From assembly GCA_026770025.1 (NCBI GenBank), contig JAMXDE010000035.1, forward strand, positions 496,001 through 560,000: a stretch of DNA of 64,000 nucleotides, read 5' to 3'. The DNA comes from Craspedostauros australis. Lineage: Eukaryota > Bacillariophyta > Bacillariophyceae > Mastogloiales > Achnanthaceae. Each line of letters opens with the position of its first letter. Position 1 is the first letter of the stretch. Below the pieces are notes generated by a model, which saw only the letters and a list, made by a program, of their open reading frames with translations, had not been told where the DNA came from and ran no database searches. Positions 54,360-64,000 of this stretch are shown in pieces. The position numbers and the translations under genes are program-made.

Positions 54360-55487
54360 GGCGTTGTCTCCGCCTTTCTCGTTGTCCTTGTTGGTGTTGT
54401 TGATCCTGCGCTTCGTCTTGTTGCGCGGGTTGCGCAAGTCGTTGCGTTGCGCGGAACGACGCACAATGCCAAGGAAGGCATCGAAGTCCAGAGAGAAGTC
54501 CATCTTGCCGGTGGTGAGGCTCATGTTGGTTTGGAGAGCGTCGGCGTCGTCGAGAGCGCGACAGAGGTCATTGTCTGGAGCGATGGCTTCACGCAGCCAT
54601 TGCATCTTCCAGTCGTCGGCGACTGGGCTGTCTTGGACCTCCTCCAGGTCGTTCACCTTCGACAACCAGCTGTTGACGAATGTCTCACGGCTGCTGTTCC
54701 AGGTGTTGTTGAGCTTCAGGTTCCTGATCTCGGCTTGGATCATCTGGGCCTTGTTGGTCGCCGCTACGCCAGAGGCGTACTCCTCCTTCAGCATCATGTA
54801 GACGCCATGCCCATCCTCCTTGTCAGCGTACGGCAAGAGGCAGTTGCGGCTCTTCATGGTGCGAAGGGAGTTCGAGAGAACATAGTACAGGAACGTACGT
54901 TGCTCTTCGAACAGGGCAAGCTCTTCACTTGCTGGCAGGTACTCCGGATCGACGGCGTTCTTGATTCCATGAGCTGCTGCGGTGGCTCGGAGACGGTGAT
55001 CGAACTGCAGGAACTGCTCATCGTTCTTCAGGGTCGGGTAGTCGCTCAGGTTGCGCTTGGTGCCACGCTTGAAGGCCGTGACATCATCCAAGGATGGGGT
55101 AGACGAGGGGACCACATCCGGTGTGGGCACTTCAGCCACGGTTGTCTTCGGTTCTGCCTTCTTCTCCTTCTTCATGAAGGTCTGAAGGCGAGCTGCGTTC
55201 AGCTCAAGCCAGGTGCTGGCTTCCATGCCTTCTTGGTTCTCGTACCAGCGCTCCAATGCAAGGATCTTGCGCACATGCAATGCAGCAAGCTTGCAGTCAT
55301 AGGGTTCGCTACCCTCCTTGGAGATGGTGATGTGGAGGCCATCCAGGTCCTCCTTCATCAGCAGCGTGAGGTCGTCGATGTCCTCTACGCCAGATGAGGT
55401 GATGACTCGACGCTCGTCGGAGTCGTTCTTGATCCCAACCGCCTTGAGGGCGTGGTTGAGGATGTCCAGTGGGTTCATGGATGTCAT
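54360..55487 (-). CDS. element A gag-type block
   Basis: Fossil-type entry. About 376 codons on the minus strand from the ATG at 55487 (MTSMNPLDILNHALKAVG), ending where element B is inserted; a few more codons read into B's LTR (to 54315) and are not native. The sequence is helical and resembles copia gag (LEEVQDSPVADDWKMQWLREAI, AQMIQAEIRNLKLNNTWNSS). It finishes in a basic Asn/Lys-rich tract. No classical CCHC knuckle is seen. Confidence 0.75.
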
Positions 55488-55718
55488 CTTGGAGATGATC
55501 GGGTTCGTTCTGTCTCTTCACAGCGGATGCGCTCGGGTGATGAGGGGCTCGGTATGTCGGCAACAGGCTGTTGCGGACTTGTTCAATGCAATTGCGGTTC
55601 GGGTGCTATCACGTCGTCACGTGATGCTCGTTCGTTCAGCTGGGATGCAGCTGTCTCGGGATGGGGGTTGTTCGTTCACTCAGTCAGCTCGGGACATAGA
55701 GTATTGCGACTGTTAATC

Positions 55719-56125
55719 TGTTAGACTTGAGGAATTGGTGGTAACGTAAGGGGAAACGCGTCCTTCTGCAATTGATCAGATTGAGAAGGTGGCGTTCACT
55801 GGAAGTCTGTTGGAAACTCAAATGTTATTACAAACTTAGGAGTTGTGAGCTTACTCTCTGACCTCTGTTCATGTCCATGCCTCTGCTCTTGCATTCCTCT
55901 GTTCTGCAAGCATCGGATAGGATCTTTACATCTCTTCAGGTTCAACTGGTTTGGGTCAGTAGCTATCTCACAGTATCGTTCTTGTATCGTGGTACCTTTT
56001 GTCTGATACCCAGTACCTTGGTACTTCTTTAGTTTCGTTTCTCGTCGAGCTATTCGCTCGTAATCTGATCAATTGCAGAAGGACGCGTTTCCCCTTACGT
56101 TACCACCAATTCCTCAAGTCTAACA
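55719..56125 (-). repeat. element A 5' LTR with 64-bp inverted repeat at its ends
   Basis: 407 bp. Its first 64 bases (55719-55782) and last 64 bases (56062-56125) are exact reverse complements. The 3' LTR has only the 42032-side copy; its other end is unrelated. Both copies of the 64-mer contain the palindrome TGATCA (55773 and 56066), and the 3' LTR also has TGATCA (42379) at the point where the two LTRs stop matching. Confidence 0.85.
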
Positions 56126-56130
56126 CTGTT
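56126..56130. repeat. target-site duplication of element A, right copy
   Basis: CTGTT, identical to 42027-42031. Confidence 0.8.
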
Positions 56131-56419
56131 GTTGCTATTGATTGTTGGTGAGCGAGCGTGGGGTATGAGATGATCAAGATGCTCTCTTGATCCATCTCTT
56201 CCTTGCTCTCATTGCTTGGTGCAATCCTCTTGCACCTCCATGCACATTGCTCTCATGGTGCTCGTTGATGTTGACTTGATTGTCAACATTGTCGTCTCTC
56301 TCTCGTTGTCTCGTCGTTGTTCTGTTCTCGGGTTTTGTTGAATCTGATGATTGATCGAATCTGATGGAATATTCACAACATATTTCATTCCTGTAGACCT
56401 GGTAGTTAAGGTCTCGATG

Positions 56420-56526
56420 TGACGTCACGTGTGGTGGATACTGTGGTATCCGCTGGTATTGCGGTATCCTGGCGTCGTAGTATCGCGGTGTCTTCGTTGT
56501 ATAGCGATGGTATCGCTGTGACGTCA
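56420..56526. promoter_or_regulatory. two TGACGTCA palindromes flanking GGTATCGC-like repeats
   Basis: TGACGTCA occurs at 56420-56427 and 56519-56526. Between them GGTAT followed by C/T-GC or CCGC recurs several times (about 56445-56515). The arrangement resembles a regulatory cluster, but no adjacent gene is recognised. Confidence 0.3.
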
Positions 56527-56975
56527 TAGTTTTGTGTTGTGATTCCGCCACCGAATAGTCTAGATGGCGGCAAGCAAGTGTGACTGATGCATACACATCC
56601 GAGTACACACATTCCGACACAAGCATGGAACGCAACAGCAAGTGCGCATGCCATTGACGAAGAAAGTTGTGAAATGGAGGGAAAGTGTGGCGATGATGTT
56701 TGAATTTGTGAGAGGATGTCGATGATGTTGGATGTGTGATGTGTTTTATGTGATGTCTTCCGACGATTTGTGTGTTGTTGGGACACACAGAATGTTGAAT
56801 CGTGTGGCACATGCCAACGTGTATTAAACGCGTACCAAATGAACGACACCTTCAGGAGCGCCTTTGTGACTGATCACCTGCCAATAAAAGCTTGAGAACT
56901 TCATCGAACCTTCGGCAACAAACATAGGGTTTTGTGCTGTTGGATCCACTCGACTAGAATGAACATATCCATCGG

Positions 56976-57265
56976 TCCATAAAACTAAAAATAGGATCTA
57001 AATACAAAAATCGATTGGTGAATTATTTGTAAGAAGATTATTAGGATTATGAATATGTGCTTGGTTTGGATGTAGGAGACAAAAAGTTAGAATGTCCATT
57101 TCAAACTAGGAGCCCGATCAGTGAGTCGACCTGCACTTTGTTATGGGACTCAACAACATTTTTCTTGGATATGCAAACCGACCGCATATTCATAATCCTC
57201 ATATTCTAAAACCAAATAATGGTACAAATTACCTTTCTGTTAGACCTTATTTTAAGTTTTATGGA
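56976..57265. repeat. fold-back (MITE-like) element, arms about 95 bp
   Basis: An AT-rich stretch able to form a long imperfect hairpin. The outer parts 56976-57001 and 57240-57265 pair over most of 26 positions. Inner parts 57043-57057 and 57185-57199 are perfect 15-base reverse complements and similarity continues a further dozen bases. The loop is about 100 bases. No coding capacity. The exact borders and target duplication are not resolved. Confidence 0.6.
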
Positions 57266-57729
57266 CCCATGAAGGTGCAGATTTTTAGACTGCTTTAGGG
57301 ACTCGGCCTCTTGCGTCCGACTACATCGATCCAACTTAACCCTTTGCTGTTCTTCGTTTCAGCAAGTTTGTTCCGATTTTGAATTGTTTAGTCTCTTTTT
57401 GAGGTGTTCCGATGAGACCATCCCACACCTCCTCCACGATAGCGCTAGTTGTAGAGTTTGGGGAGAAGCGGCGAGTTCGCGTTTACATCCATTCTACCCT
57501 ATGTTTGCCTGATCCGTCATCTACGTCACCAGACTGGCTGCTGCGTCATGAACCACCAATCATAGCACGATGTGAATCATCCTTGGCTACGTTTCGTCGT
57601 AACAGAATGGTTGAGTTGCATTGGTACTCTCGAAGTGTTTTGTGTGATGCTTCTTTCGTACATTTGGTAAGGTATGAGTAAATACCGGGGACCCCAAGAT
57701 GTGAGGCCGGTCGGGAGCGCAAAACTCGA

Positions 57730-58460
57730 CACAACCACATGACAATGGTGCAACACCAAAAAAAACTCACAATGGCCGTCCAACGGCAACCCCCGCGCCG
57801 CAACAACCAGCGGTCCACCGGCAAATCCAAGCACATCGACATCACCGCCATGCAACCCTTGGTGGGAGGACGAGCGGAGGCTGCGAGAGCGGTTGATTTG
57901 GGGCCGCCGCAGCCCTCCGCGCAAACGTCTCCAAATTGCGGCAGATTGGCTTGTTGGATGCAGCCTGTGTATTCCATGCACAGGCCACACCAGCACCTGC
58001 AAATGGGCAAGGCGCATCCAGGAGGCCATCACCAACGCGCCCACGAAGTCTCAGGCTCGGGGAGGACCAGGAAGGCATCCGCGCGGAGGAATCGGTGGAG
58101 GGCAAGAGTTTTGTTGGTGGGGTCGCGGCAAACCTGGCATGCGTCTTTCTCAGTGAGGGGGCAGCATCATCGAGCTGCCCAATCACCAAGTCACCCATAC
58201 AAGGCCCGTGCGACATCGCCTGAAGATGCATGTCGCGGAGTTCGAGCTGCTGCAATGGTCTGGAAGAGGCTGTGGCATGGAATGAGTGCAGACTGGTCCG
58301 TTTTGGTGGGGCACCCCAAAACACCAGTGCCATCACCAAATGGAGGTGTGCCATCGGGACTATCCATGCCCATCCCACTCTGGATGCATCAGCGTGTCGA
58401 CAGGGAGTGTGGGAGTGCACGAGGGGCGCATGGAGGGGCTGAAAGGGTCATGTGGATGTG
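57730..58460. other. GC-rich unassigned stretch
   Basis: A GC-rich block between AT-rich DNA and the LTR of element C. Several overlapping frames are open on both strands (for example + 57739-58461 and - 57842-58420), and none shows a domain I recognise. One + frame has a Cys-rich run (LVGCSLCIPCTGHTSTC). It could be a decayed host gene, an exon of an unseen gene, or non-coding DNA. Confidence 0.35.
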
Positions 58461-58524
58461 ATATGGATCCGTATCCACACTGTATCCGGCTTGCAAATCG
58501 TTTTTTGACATCGCTCTTTTTCAG

Positions 58525-59319
58525 TGTATGTTGGCAAGTTCCGCGCACGGTAACCTACGATCGTGGAAGATGGTGTTGGTTGATAGTCGTCTGTTTGCTA
58601 TTTCATTACTTGGCTACTCCGATGCTCTCGGTGTACGCCCGTTCTCTTGCCCGATGCTCTCGGCGCTTCAATCTGTTTCGTAGATTCGGTCTCCGACTAT
58701 GAGTCGGTACGCGAGATCCTCTCTCGCTCCTCTCTGTATTCTCTCTCTCTCTCTCAACATCGTGTGCTCGTGCTACACGATGCTTCGTGTTCGATGCGTA
58801 CTCCGCATTCGACACTCTGTTCATTCAGTACTGGCTTCTACTCCATGAGTACTTACCATTTGAAGTTCACCTTCAGTATCCATGATCTTCATGGGTCATC
58901 GTATCTTCGCCTCCTGCTCTGACTTGGAGACAGCTGTCGACGTGGTGACATGTTGACATCCTGTCGACGTCAGTAGGCGTCCTTCTGCTCTCCAGATGTC
59001 ACGTTCCATTGGTGATGCAGTAGTCTGTCAGATGATATCGTCATCTGAGGTTTAGTTGGGAAGTACCTCGAGATTCTCTTGGTACCATTGATGCATGGAC
59101 GGACGATTTTCTGATTCTTCCAGAAATCGTTATTTGCAAATTTCCTCCAGAAATCTTGCCCCTTTTTGTGTGTTCCATTTCCCCTGTAATTCTGACGAAT
59201 CACAGCATACTATCGACACGAGTATAGTTATACCGTCCAAGTGCGTATGAGAGAATAGCGGGTGAACGATGCACATATACACGTACATCTTGATATATAC
59301 TCACATGTACATCTCGACA
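58525..59319 (-). repeat. element C 3' LTR
   Basis: 795 bp, beginning TGTCGAGATG and ending CATACA on the minus strand. Homologous over its full length to the solo LTR at 41123-41933. Confidence 0.85.
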
Positions 59320-59339
59320 CCCTTCCTGTGTGCATTCGG

Positions 59340-62300
59340 TCATTCGAATGTTCTCGATGTGTCAAGGTACGACTTCTCATGTTCACGTTGCAAGTCGGCC
59401 TTGATGTTCTTGGTGAATCCGTCGCTTGTGTTCTGCTCGGATTTGACAAAAATGATTTCGATGGTTTTGTTGATTACCATGTTCCTCACGTAGTGATGGC
59501 GCACGTCGATGTGCCGCGATCGTTGGGATGTTGATGGGTTCTTGGCGATGAAGATCGCCCCGATGTTGTCCACGCGGACCTTGATCGGTGTCTTCACTGG
59601 GACGCCCACACTTTCGAGTAGCTGCATGACGAAGAAGATCTCCTTTGCCGCTTCGGAAAGGGCAACGTATTCTGCTTCGGATGAGCTGAGTGTGACGGCC
59701 TTCTGTGCCTTGGATCGCCAAAGGATTGGTACCTTGCACAGGTATAGGATGAATCCCCCTACGCTGATTCTTGTATTCTTGTCTCCTGCATATTCGCTAT
59801 CGCAGAAGAGTTCCATGTCCCAGCCGTCGTCATCTGGACGCGCTGGATGGATCTTCAATCCATAGTCCTTTGTATCGATCACATACTTGATGATCCGATA
59901 CATCTCCTTCATTGCAGCCTTGGTGGGCCCGATCAATACCTTGGAGAGTTCCCTCACAGGGTTCGCGATATCTGGTCGCGAGTGCTTGATGAGGAAGAGT
60001 AGCATACCGACGCCTCGGCGGTATTCGGCATGTTCTTCCGGTCCGACCTTCTGCAGTCCGTTATCTTCGGATGGTCGTACGATGATTTGACCCGGGGTTC
60101 CCGGTGTCCCATAACGTTGCATCTTCTCAACTTTGGCTCCGAATTCCTCGATGAGGTGTCGGATGAGATGTGGTTGACGCAATGTCGCTCTAGTCTTGTC
60201 ATGGTTCAATTCGATGTTGCAGCTGAGGTAGTCTCCGAGTCCGCGCTCGATTGTCACCTTGAATTTGCTGCCTTGGATGTCCTTCAGGAATGTCTCCAGT
60301 GCCTTGGAGTCTCCGCAACAGAAGCAATCGTCCACGTAGATGGCCACGATCATGCTTCCTTCGTTCGTCTTCCTGTAGAACAGGCACGGGTCTGCTGCGC
60401 TCTGTTCGAAGTTGATATTCTTGAGGGTCGATACCAACATCTTGAACCATTGCCTGGCGCTCTGCACAAGTCCGTAGATTGGCTTGTGTAGGGTCAGGGC
60501 TTCGTCTGGTTGATGATCCATCCCATTGGGACAGTTCATGTAGATCTCCTCGTCGAGGTCTCCATGTAGGAATGCCGTTACGACATCGACGAGTGCGCAG
60601 TCCATCTTCTTGATTAGCATGATCACCATCATGACCCGATAGGTCACGTCATGGATGACGGGTGAGTAATGCTCTTGGAAGTCTACTCCTGCGACTTGTG
60701 AATAGCCACATGCAACGAGCCGCGCTCGATGTGTGCCATCACGTTTCAGCTTGAAGACCCATTTGCACTTGCAGCATCTGCGGCCGCGTGGAATGGCGTC
60801 TCGTTTGATCTTACTGTATACCTTGCGTGTATCCATGGAGTCGAACTCTTTCTTGATGGCTGCTCGATATCCCTTTCGATGGATAGGATCTGGGTGATTG
60901 AAGGCTCCATCGAATGTTGTAGGTTCGATGTGCTTCTCTGGTTCCTTGTTCTCGTCTTGCATCGACAATCCGATGTCGATCGCTGGTTTCTCGGTGATGA
61001 TTGCATTCATTCCGTATAGTCCTGTTGTGCTATAGTGAGTGATCTCGATCTCTTCATCTTCGTTTTCGATTTCTTCGTCATCTGTAGTTTCGTTGTTGGA
61101 ATCGTCGATCATCTCGTCGCTGAGTTCGTCACTCGCCTCACTGGATGATGGATCGCTCTCATAGCCTTCTTCCTTTCGACCTCGTTCGTTGAAGTCTTCG
61201 AGCTCGCGCAGAGCTCTGGGAATACTCTTCCCTGTGGTTGGCTTGGGATTAGCTTCTCCCTTCCTGCCTCGTGCTTCGTGACGTCGGATCCTCTCCTTTC
61301 TAGCTATGTCACGCTTGTTTGGTTTGCTTGGTGGAGATCTAGATGGTGTGTCATGTGTAGACCTTGCTGGTGTGTTCGGAGGAGTGACACCTGTCTCGTC
61401 ATCGGCTTCGTCGCCGGAGGGTAGGATTTCGTCATCCTCATGATTGGATTCGCTCCGATCTTCCTCGTCATTCTGGATTAGTTGAGTCACTACTCCGTCG
61501 TCCTCATTATCCTCGTCATCACTGTCTGATAGAATGTAGTACCTGTTGCTGTCAGCGAAAGATACTCTCTTCGCTTCCGATGTTTGACGCGTTGCCGTCC
61601 TTGGCGTTGCTCCCTTTCGTCCGATGGTTGTGAAGCCGTCTGCGTCCGTTGTTCCTGTTTCGTTGGATATGTTCGGTGCTGGTGCCCAACCACGGAACTG
61701 TCCGTATGATTGGTTGAGCCACTTGATGTCGCGTGAACAGATGAGTGACTTGGTCGATAGTCTGTACATGTTGTAGACCCCTGATGCATGTTGGTGTGCA
61801 TATCCGATGAACACCATCTCTTCTCCTCTGTTCTTGAGTTTCGCGGTAATCCCGCCGTAGGTAGTCTTCACAACACCCACCTCTCCAAATGTGCGGAGCG
61901 CGTCCGCATATGGTGGATCGTTGCCGAAGAATTGTCGATGTGGTGACTTTCTCTGGTTCTTCGCTACGGTGATGTTGGCGATGGCGGTGGCAGTGCTAGC
62001 AGCTGCTGCCCACAGGCCATGCCTATACTCTTCATCGAGCTGTGCTCCGTTGAGCATGGAGCGAATCTTGGTGTAGAGGTACGCGAACTTGCGTTCCACT
62101 CTTCCGTTCTGTTGCGGCGTGTTCGATGCCGTGTATTCGAATTTCACGTTGAGTCCTGCATCGATGAGAATATCCTCCGTGGATTTGTTCTCTCCGCTGT
62201 TGTCACCTCGGAAGATGATCTGTTGGTCACCAGTCTGTGACTTGATCGTCTGGATGAATCGTTTGATGTATCCTGGTTGATCACTCTTGTTCTTGAGAAA

Positions 62301-64000
62301 GAAACTCCAGCAGTGATCCGTGCAGTCGTCCACGATCAGGGTCCAGTAGCGTTTATCTCCGAAGCTTATGTGTTTAGTGTAACTAATGTCAATGAAGAAC
62401 CGTTCGCCGCGGCGAGTAGCTCTTGGAATAGTTGCCTTCGGAATATTCTTCACTCTTGCGTTCGCGACCGCGCAGTCACGACACACCGGCATCTCGCCGA
62501 TGATTTTCCATCCGTATTGAGCGGCCGTCCGCTTCATGGTCTCGAGTGGCGCGTGGCCGAGCATTCGGTGCAAGTTCACCGCGCTGATCTCCTTGGATGG
62601 ATTCTTGACGATGGCTGTGCAAGCCTTGTCGTCGTCTGTTGGCATGATGGGATGCATCTGCACTCCCGTGATGAATCCGTTGGATGTGGGGAAGACTCGA
62701 TCGAACACGATCTTCGTTCCGGATCCGTTGATGATGTCCATCAGAATGCCGTTGTTACCAAGCTGGTAACCGTTGTACAGAGCCTTGTTCGTGGAGAAAA
62801 GGTTCACCGCCATCTTGGGTGTGTACTTCACATCATCGAGCCGGATGACGTGGCCAGTGTTGTCTCGCTGTTTGACTTTCAAGCGAATGGATCCCATCTT
62901 GGGAGAGTCCAGCTTCGTGCTGTCTCCCACTTGGACGAAGGACTTGATGTGCCGCACGTTGAAGAGAGCGGCGTCCGAGTTGACGATGTGACACGAAGCT
63001 CCGCTATCGGCGAGCCAGGTGTCTTTGTTGACCTTGTCCTTGTACTTGGTGCTCAGTTCGTGGAGTTGCTCCACAGCTGCCGCAGCTATCTCGTCGTCGA
63101 AGCTGCCGTCGTCGTTGTCTTCGTGGACTCCATCTTCGTTGTATGGATGATGATGGTCTCCGTCATCCATGTCGTCGGGTAGTTGCGCGTAGTCCGATGG
63201 AATCGTAGTGTTCCGATGAGATCTTGTGGCTGGATCGTATGGGTAGACGCGTGATCGCTCTCGCAAGAGCACGCGCATGCATCCTCCAAGGATGTAATGC
63301 AGATCCGTATCTGGGATCGTTTCCGAGTCGTTCCCTTCCAGTATGCGGTTGACGATGATTGCATTGGCGAGGATCTCTTCGATTGAGTCGAAGTGCTCGG
63401 ATAGGATGGATCCCATCATGTTCACCCATATTGGCATGAGTGCTCCTCGTGTCGTTCCTGGGAATACTCGCATTCCCGCTTCCATCACGGCGTCAAAGAT
63501 GAGCTGCTTTTGGATTATCAATGCTGTTGCTGTTGCATTCGGGATGGTGCTGTGACGGAGGAGGTAGTCGACGCTATTGGGATTCTCAATATCCGGGAAG
63601 TCGATATTCGATGGATAGACGACACGCTCGTTTGGATTGAAGCTGTCGTCTGGATGATTGCCGTCCTCGGATTCGTCGCTGTCATCCTCGTCGAAGATGC
63701 CCGATCTGTTGTTCCCCGCCGCTGGAGGAGGCGGCGCCGCGGCGCGGCGCGTTTCGCCTTGATTGATGAAGGTTCCCGTTCTCTCGTATCTCCCAGCTTG
63801 AGGAGGAGGCAACTCGTCACGGTTCGCCTCGTCGTCTTCATCTGCGCCGTCCTCGTCGGCGTCGTCGTCGTCGTCATCGCTCATGGCCTCTTCGATGTCG
63901 CTATCGTTGGCCTCGTCCATCTCAGCTTCGTCGCCGTATGAACCGATCAGGTCGTGCGCGTTGAAGCAGCATTCGTAGCTCACTTCGCGTCTTGGATCCA
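59340..64000 (-). CDS. element C polyprotein, partial at window edge
   Basis: Open frame of over 1,550 codons that runs off the right edge. From its visible start: a very acidic low-complexity stretch, a helical region of unknown type (YLLRHSTIPNATATALIIQ onward), an aspartic protease (WLADSGASCHIVN), an HHCC integrase (LHRMLGHAPLETMKR, CRDC) with DDE candidates (FFIDISYT, RGDNSGEN), an acidic linker, a reverse transcriptase (IYVDDCFCCG) and RNase H (LFCDSEYAGDKN, SSSEAEYVALSEA). It is closer to the polyprotein of B than to that of A. No zinc knuckle is in the visible part. Confidence 0.9.
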   Translation of the reverse strand, partial: DPRREVSYECCFNAHDLIGSYGDEAEMDEANDSDIEEAMSDDDDDDADEDGADEDDEANRDELPPPQAGRYERTGTFINQGETRRAAAPPPPAAGNNRSGIFDEDDSDESEDGNHPDDSFNPNERVVYPSNIDFPDIENPNSVDYLLRHSTIPNATATALIIQKQLIFDAVMEAGMRVFPGTTRGALMPIWVNMMGSILSEHFDSIEEILANAIIVNRILEGNDSETIPDTDLHYILGGCMRVLLRERSRVYPYDPATRSHRNTTIPSDYAQLPDDMDDGDHHHPYNEDGVHEDNDDGSFDDEIAAAAVEQLHELSTKYKDKVNKDTWLADSGASCHIVNSDAALFNVRHIKSFVQVGDSTKLDSPKMGSIRLKVKQRDNTGHVIRLDDVKYTPKMAVNLFSTNKALYNGYQLGNNGILMDIINGSGTKIVFDRVFPTSNGFITGVQMHPIMPTDDDKACTAIVKNPSKEISAVNLHRMLGHAPLETMKRTAAQYGWKIIGEMPVCRDCAVANARVKNIPKATIPRATRRGERFFIDISYTKHISFGDKRYWTLIVDDCTDHCWSFFLKNKSDQPGYIKRFIQTIKSQTGDQQIIFRGDNSGENKSTEDILIDAGLNVKFEYTASNTPQQNGRVERKFAYLYTKIRSMLNGAQLDEEYRHGLWAAAASTATAIANITVAKNQRKSPHRQFFGNDPPYADALRTFGEVGVVKTTYGGITAKLKNRGEEMVFIGYAHQHASGVYNMYRLSTKSLICSRDIKWLNQSYGQFRGWAPAPNISNETGTTDADGFTTIGRKGATPRTATRQTSEAKRVSFADSNRYYILSDSDDEDNEDDGVVTQLIQNDEEDRSESNHEDDEILPSGDEADDETGVTPPNTPARSTHDTPSRSPPSKPNKRDIARKERIRRHEARGRKGEANPKPTTGKSIPRALRELEDFNERGRKEEGYESDPSSSEASDELSDEMIDDSNNETTDDEEIENEDEEIEITHYSTTGLYGMNAIITEKPAIDIGLSMQDENKEPEKHIEPTTFDGAFNHPDPIHRKGYRAAIKKEFDSMDTRKVYSKIKRDAIPRGRRCCKCKWVFKLKRDGTHRARLVACGYSQVAGVDFQEHYSPVIHDVTYRVMMVIMLIKKMDCALVDVVTAFLHGDLDEEIYMNCPNGMDHQPDEALTLHKPIYGLVQSARQWFKMLVSTLKNINFEQSAADPCLFYRKTNEGSMIVAIYVDDCFCCGDSKALETFLKDIQGSKFKVTIERGLGDYLSCNIELNHDKTRATLRQPHLIRHLIEEFGAKVEKMQRYGTPGTPGQIIVRPSEDNGLQKVGPEEHAEYRRGVGMLLFLIKHSRPDIANPVRELSKVLIGPTKAAMKEMYRIIKYVIDTKDYGLKIHPARPDDDGWDMELFCDSEYAGDKNTRISVGGFILYLCKVPILWRSKAQKAVTLSSSEAEYVALSEAAKEIFFVMQLLESVGVPVKTPIKVRVDNIGAIFIAKNPSTSQRSRHIDVRHHYVRNMVINKTIEIIFVKSEQNTSDGFTKNIKADLQREHEKSYLDTSRTFE

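Larger units (their letters stand above)
42032..56125 (-). mobile_element. Ty1/copia element A, split by nested element B
   Basis: A copia-type LTR retrotransposon on the minus strand, flanked by a perfect 5-bp target duplication CTGTT. Its 5' LTR is 55719-56125 and its 3' LTR starts at 42032 and runs to about 42478. Gag-type coding sequence lies at 54360-55487 and protease-integrase-RT-RNase H at 42505-46739, with element B inserted between them. The element is broken at least by that insertion (one clear break seen). The LTRs share about 340 bases with a single difference noticed by eye, so A is young, and B is younger. The 5' LTR has an unusual 64-bp inverted repeat at its ends. Confidence 0.9.
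58525..64000 (-). mobile_element. Ty1/copia element C, 5' part beyond the window
   Basis: Copia element on the minus strand. The 3' LTR (58525-59319) and most of the polyprotein are visible; the 5' LTR and the start of gag lie to the right of 64000. The purine tract AGGAAGGG directly precedes the LTR. The visible frame is open to the window edge, so this part looks whole. The solo LTR at 41123 belongs to the same family. Confidence 0.9.

Noticed and set aside
1-64000. tRNA, rRNA, CRISPR arrays or bacterial operon signals
   Set aside because: I looked for B-box-like GGTTCGAATCC motifs, regular spaced repeats and clustered same-strand genes and found none; the region is eukaryotic.

Overview
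This window reads as nuclear DNA of a photosynthetic stramenopile, most probably a diatom. Three things point there: intron-poor genes with C/A-rich leaders; a small protein whose N-terminus looks like a heterokont plastid presequence (signal peptide ending SQA, then Phe); and Ty1/copia elements together with piggyBac and Harbinger-type DNA transposons beside host families that are common in diatoms. No species can be named from the sequence alone.

Layout. (1) 1-8.7 kb is DNA-transposon territory. It holds a piggyBac-type transposase gene (677-3337, one in-frame TAG), a PIF/Harbinger-type pair (DDE transposase 4004-5218 on +, Myb/SANT-like partner 5639-6891 on -), and a non-coding element of about 1.1 kb bounded by a perfect 24-bp inverted repeat (7614-8716). 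(2) 8.9-41.1 kb is a host-gene island: a cAMP-receptor-like 7TM protein (-), a small unknown protein (+), an FkbM-type methyltransferase (+), a three-exon LRR-Roc-COR protein that ends in a trypsin-like domain (-), an ARM-like helical repeat protein (+), a GT34-like glycosyltransferase (-), a predicted plastid membrane protein (-), a protein of an unnamed family (-), a large STAND/AAA_16 ATPase (-) and a GT8-like glycosyltransferase (+). (3) 41.1-64 kb is an LTR-retrotransposon block. A solo LTR abuts and overlaps the end of the GT8 gene. Copia element A (42032-56125, -) carries a nested, whole-looking copia element B (46741-54353, +). A 2.4-kb gap follows with a fold-back element and an unassigned GC-rich stretch, and then copia element C (58525 to beyond the right edge, -).

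How the genes fit together. Three host genes (FkbM methyltransferase, GT34-like and GT8-like transferases) encode predicted type II membrane enzymes that would act on glycans in the secretory pathway. Three others look like signalling proteins: the 7TM receptor, the Roco-protease fusion and the STAND ATPase. They are scattered on both strands, as expected for a eukaryote, so no operon-like link is claimed. The most unusual host gene is the LRR-Roc-COR-trypsin fusion. The most unusual element structure is the 5' LTR of element A, whose two ends form a perfect 64-bp inverted repeat that its sister LTR lacks, although matching target duplications flank the element.
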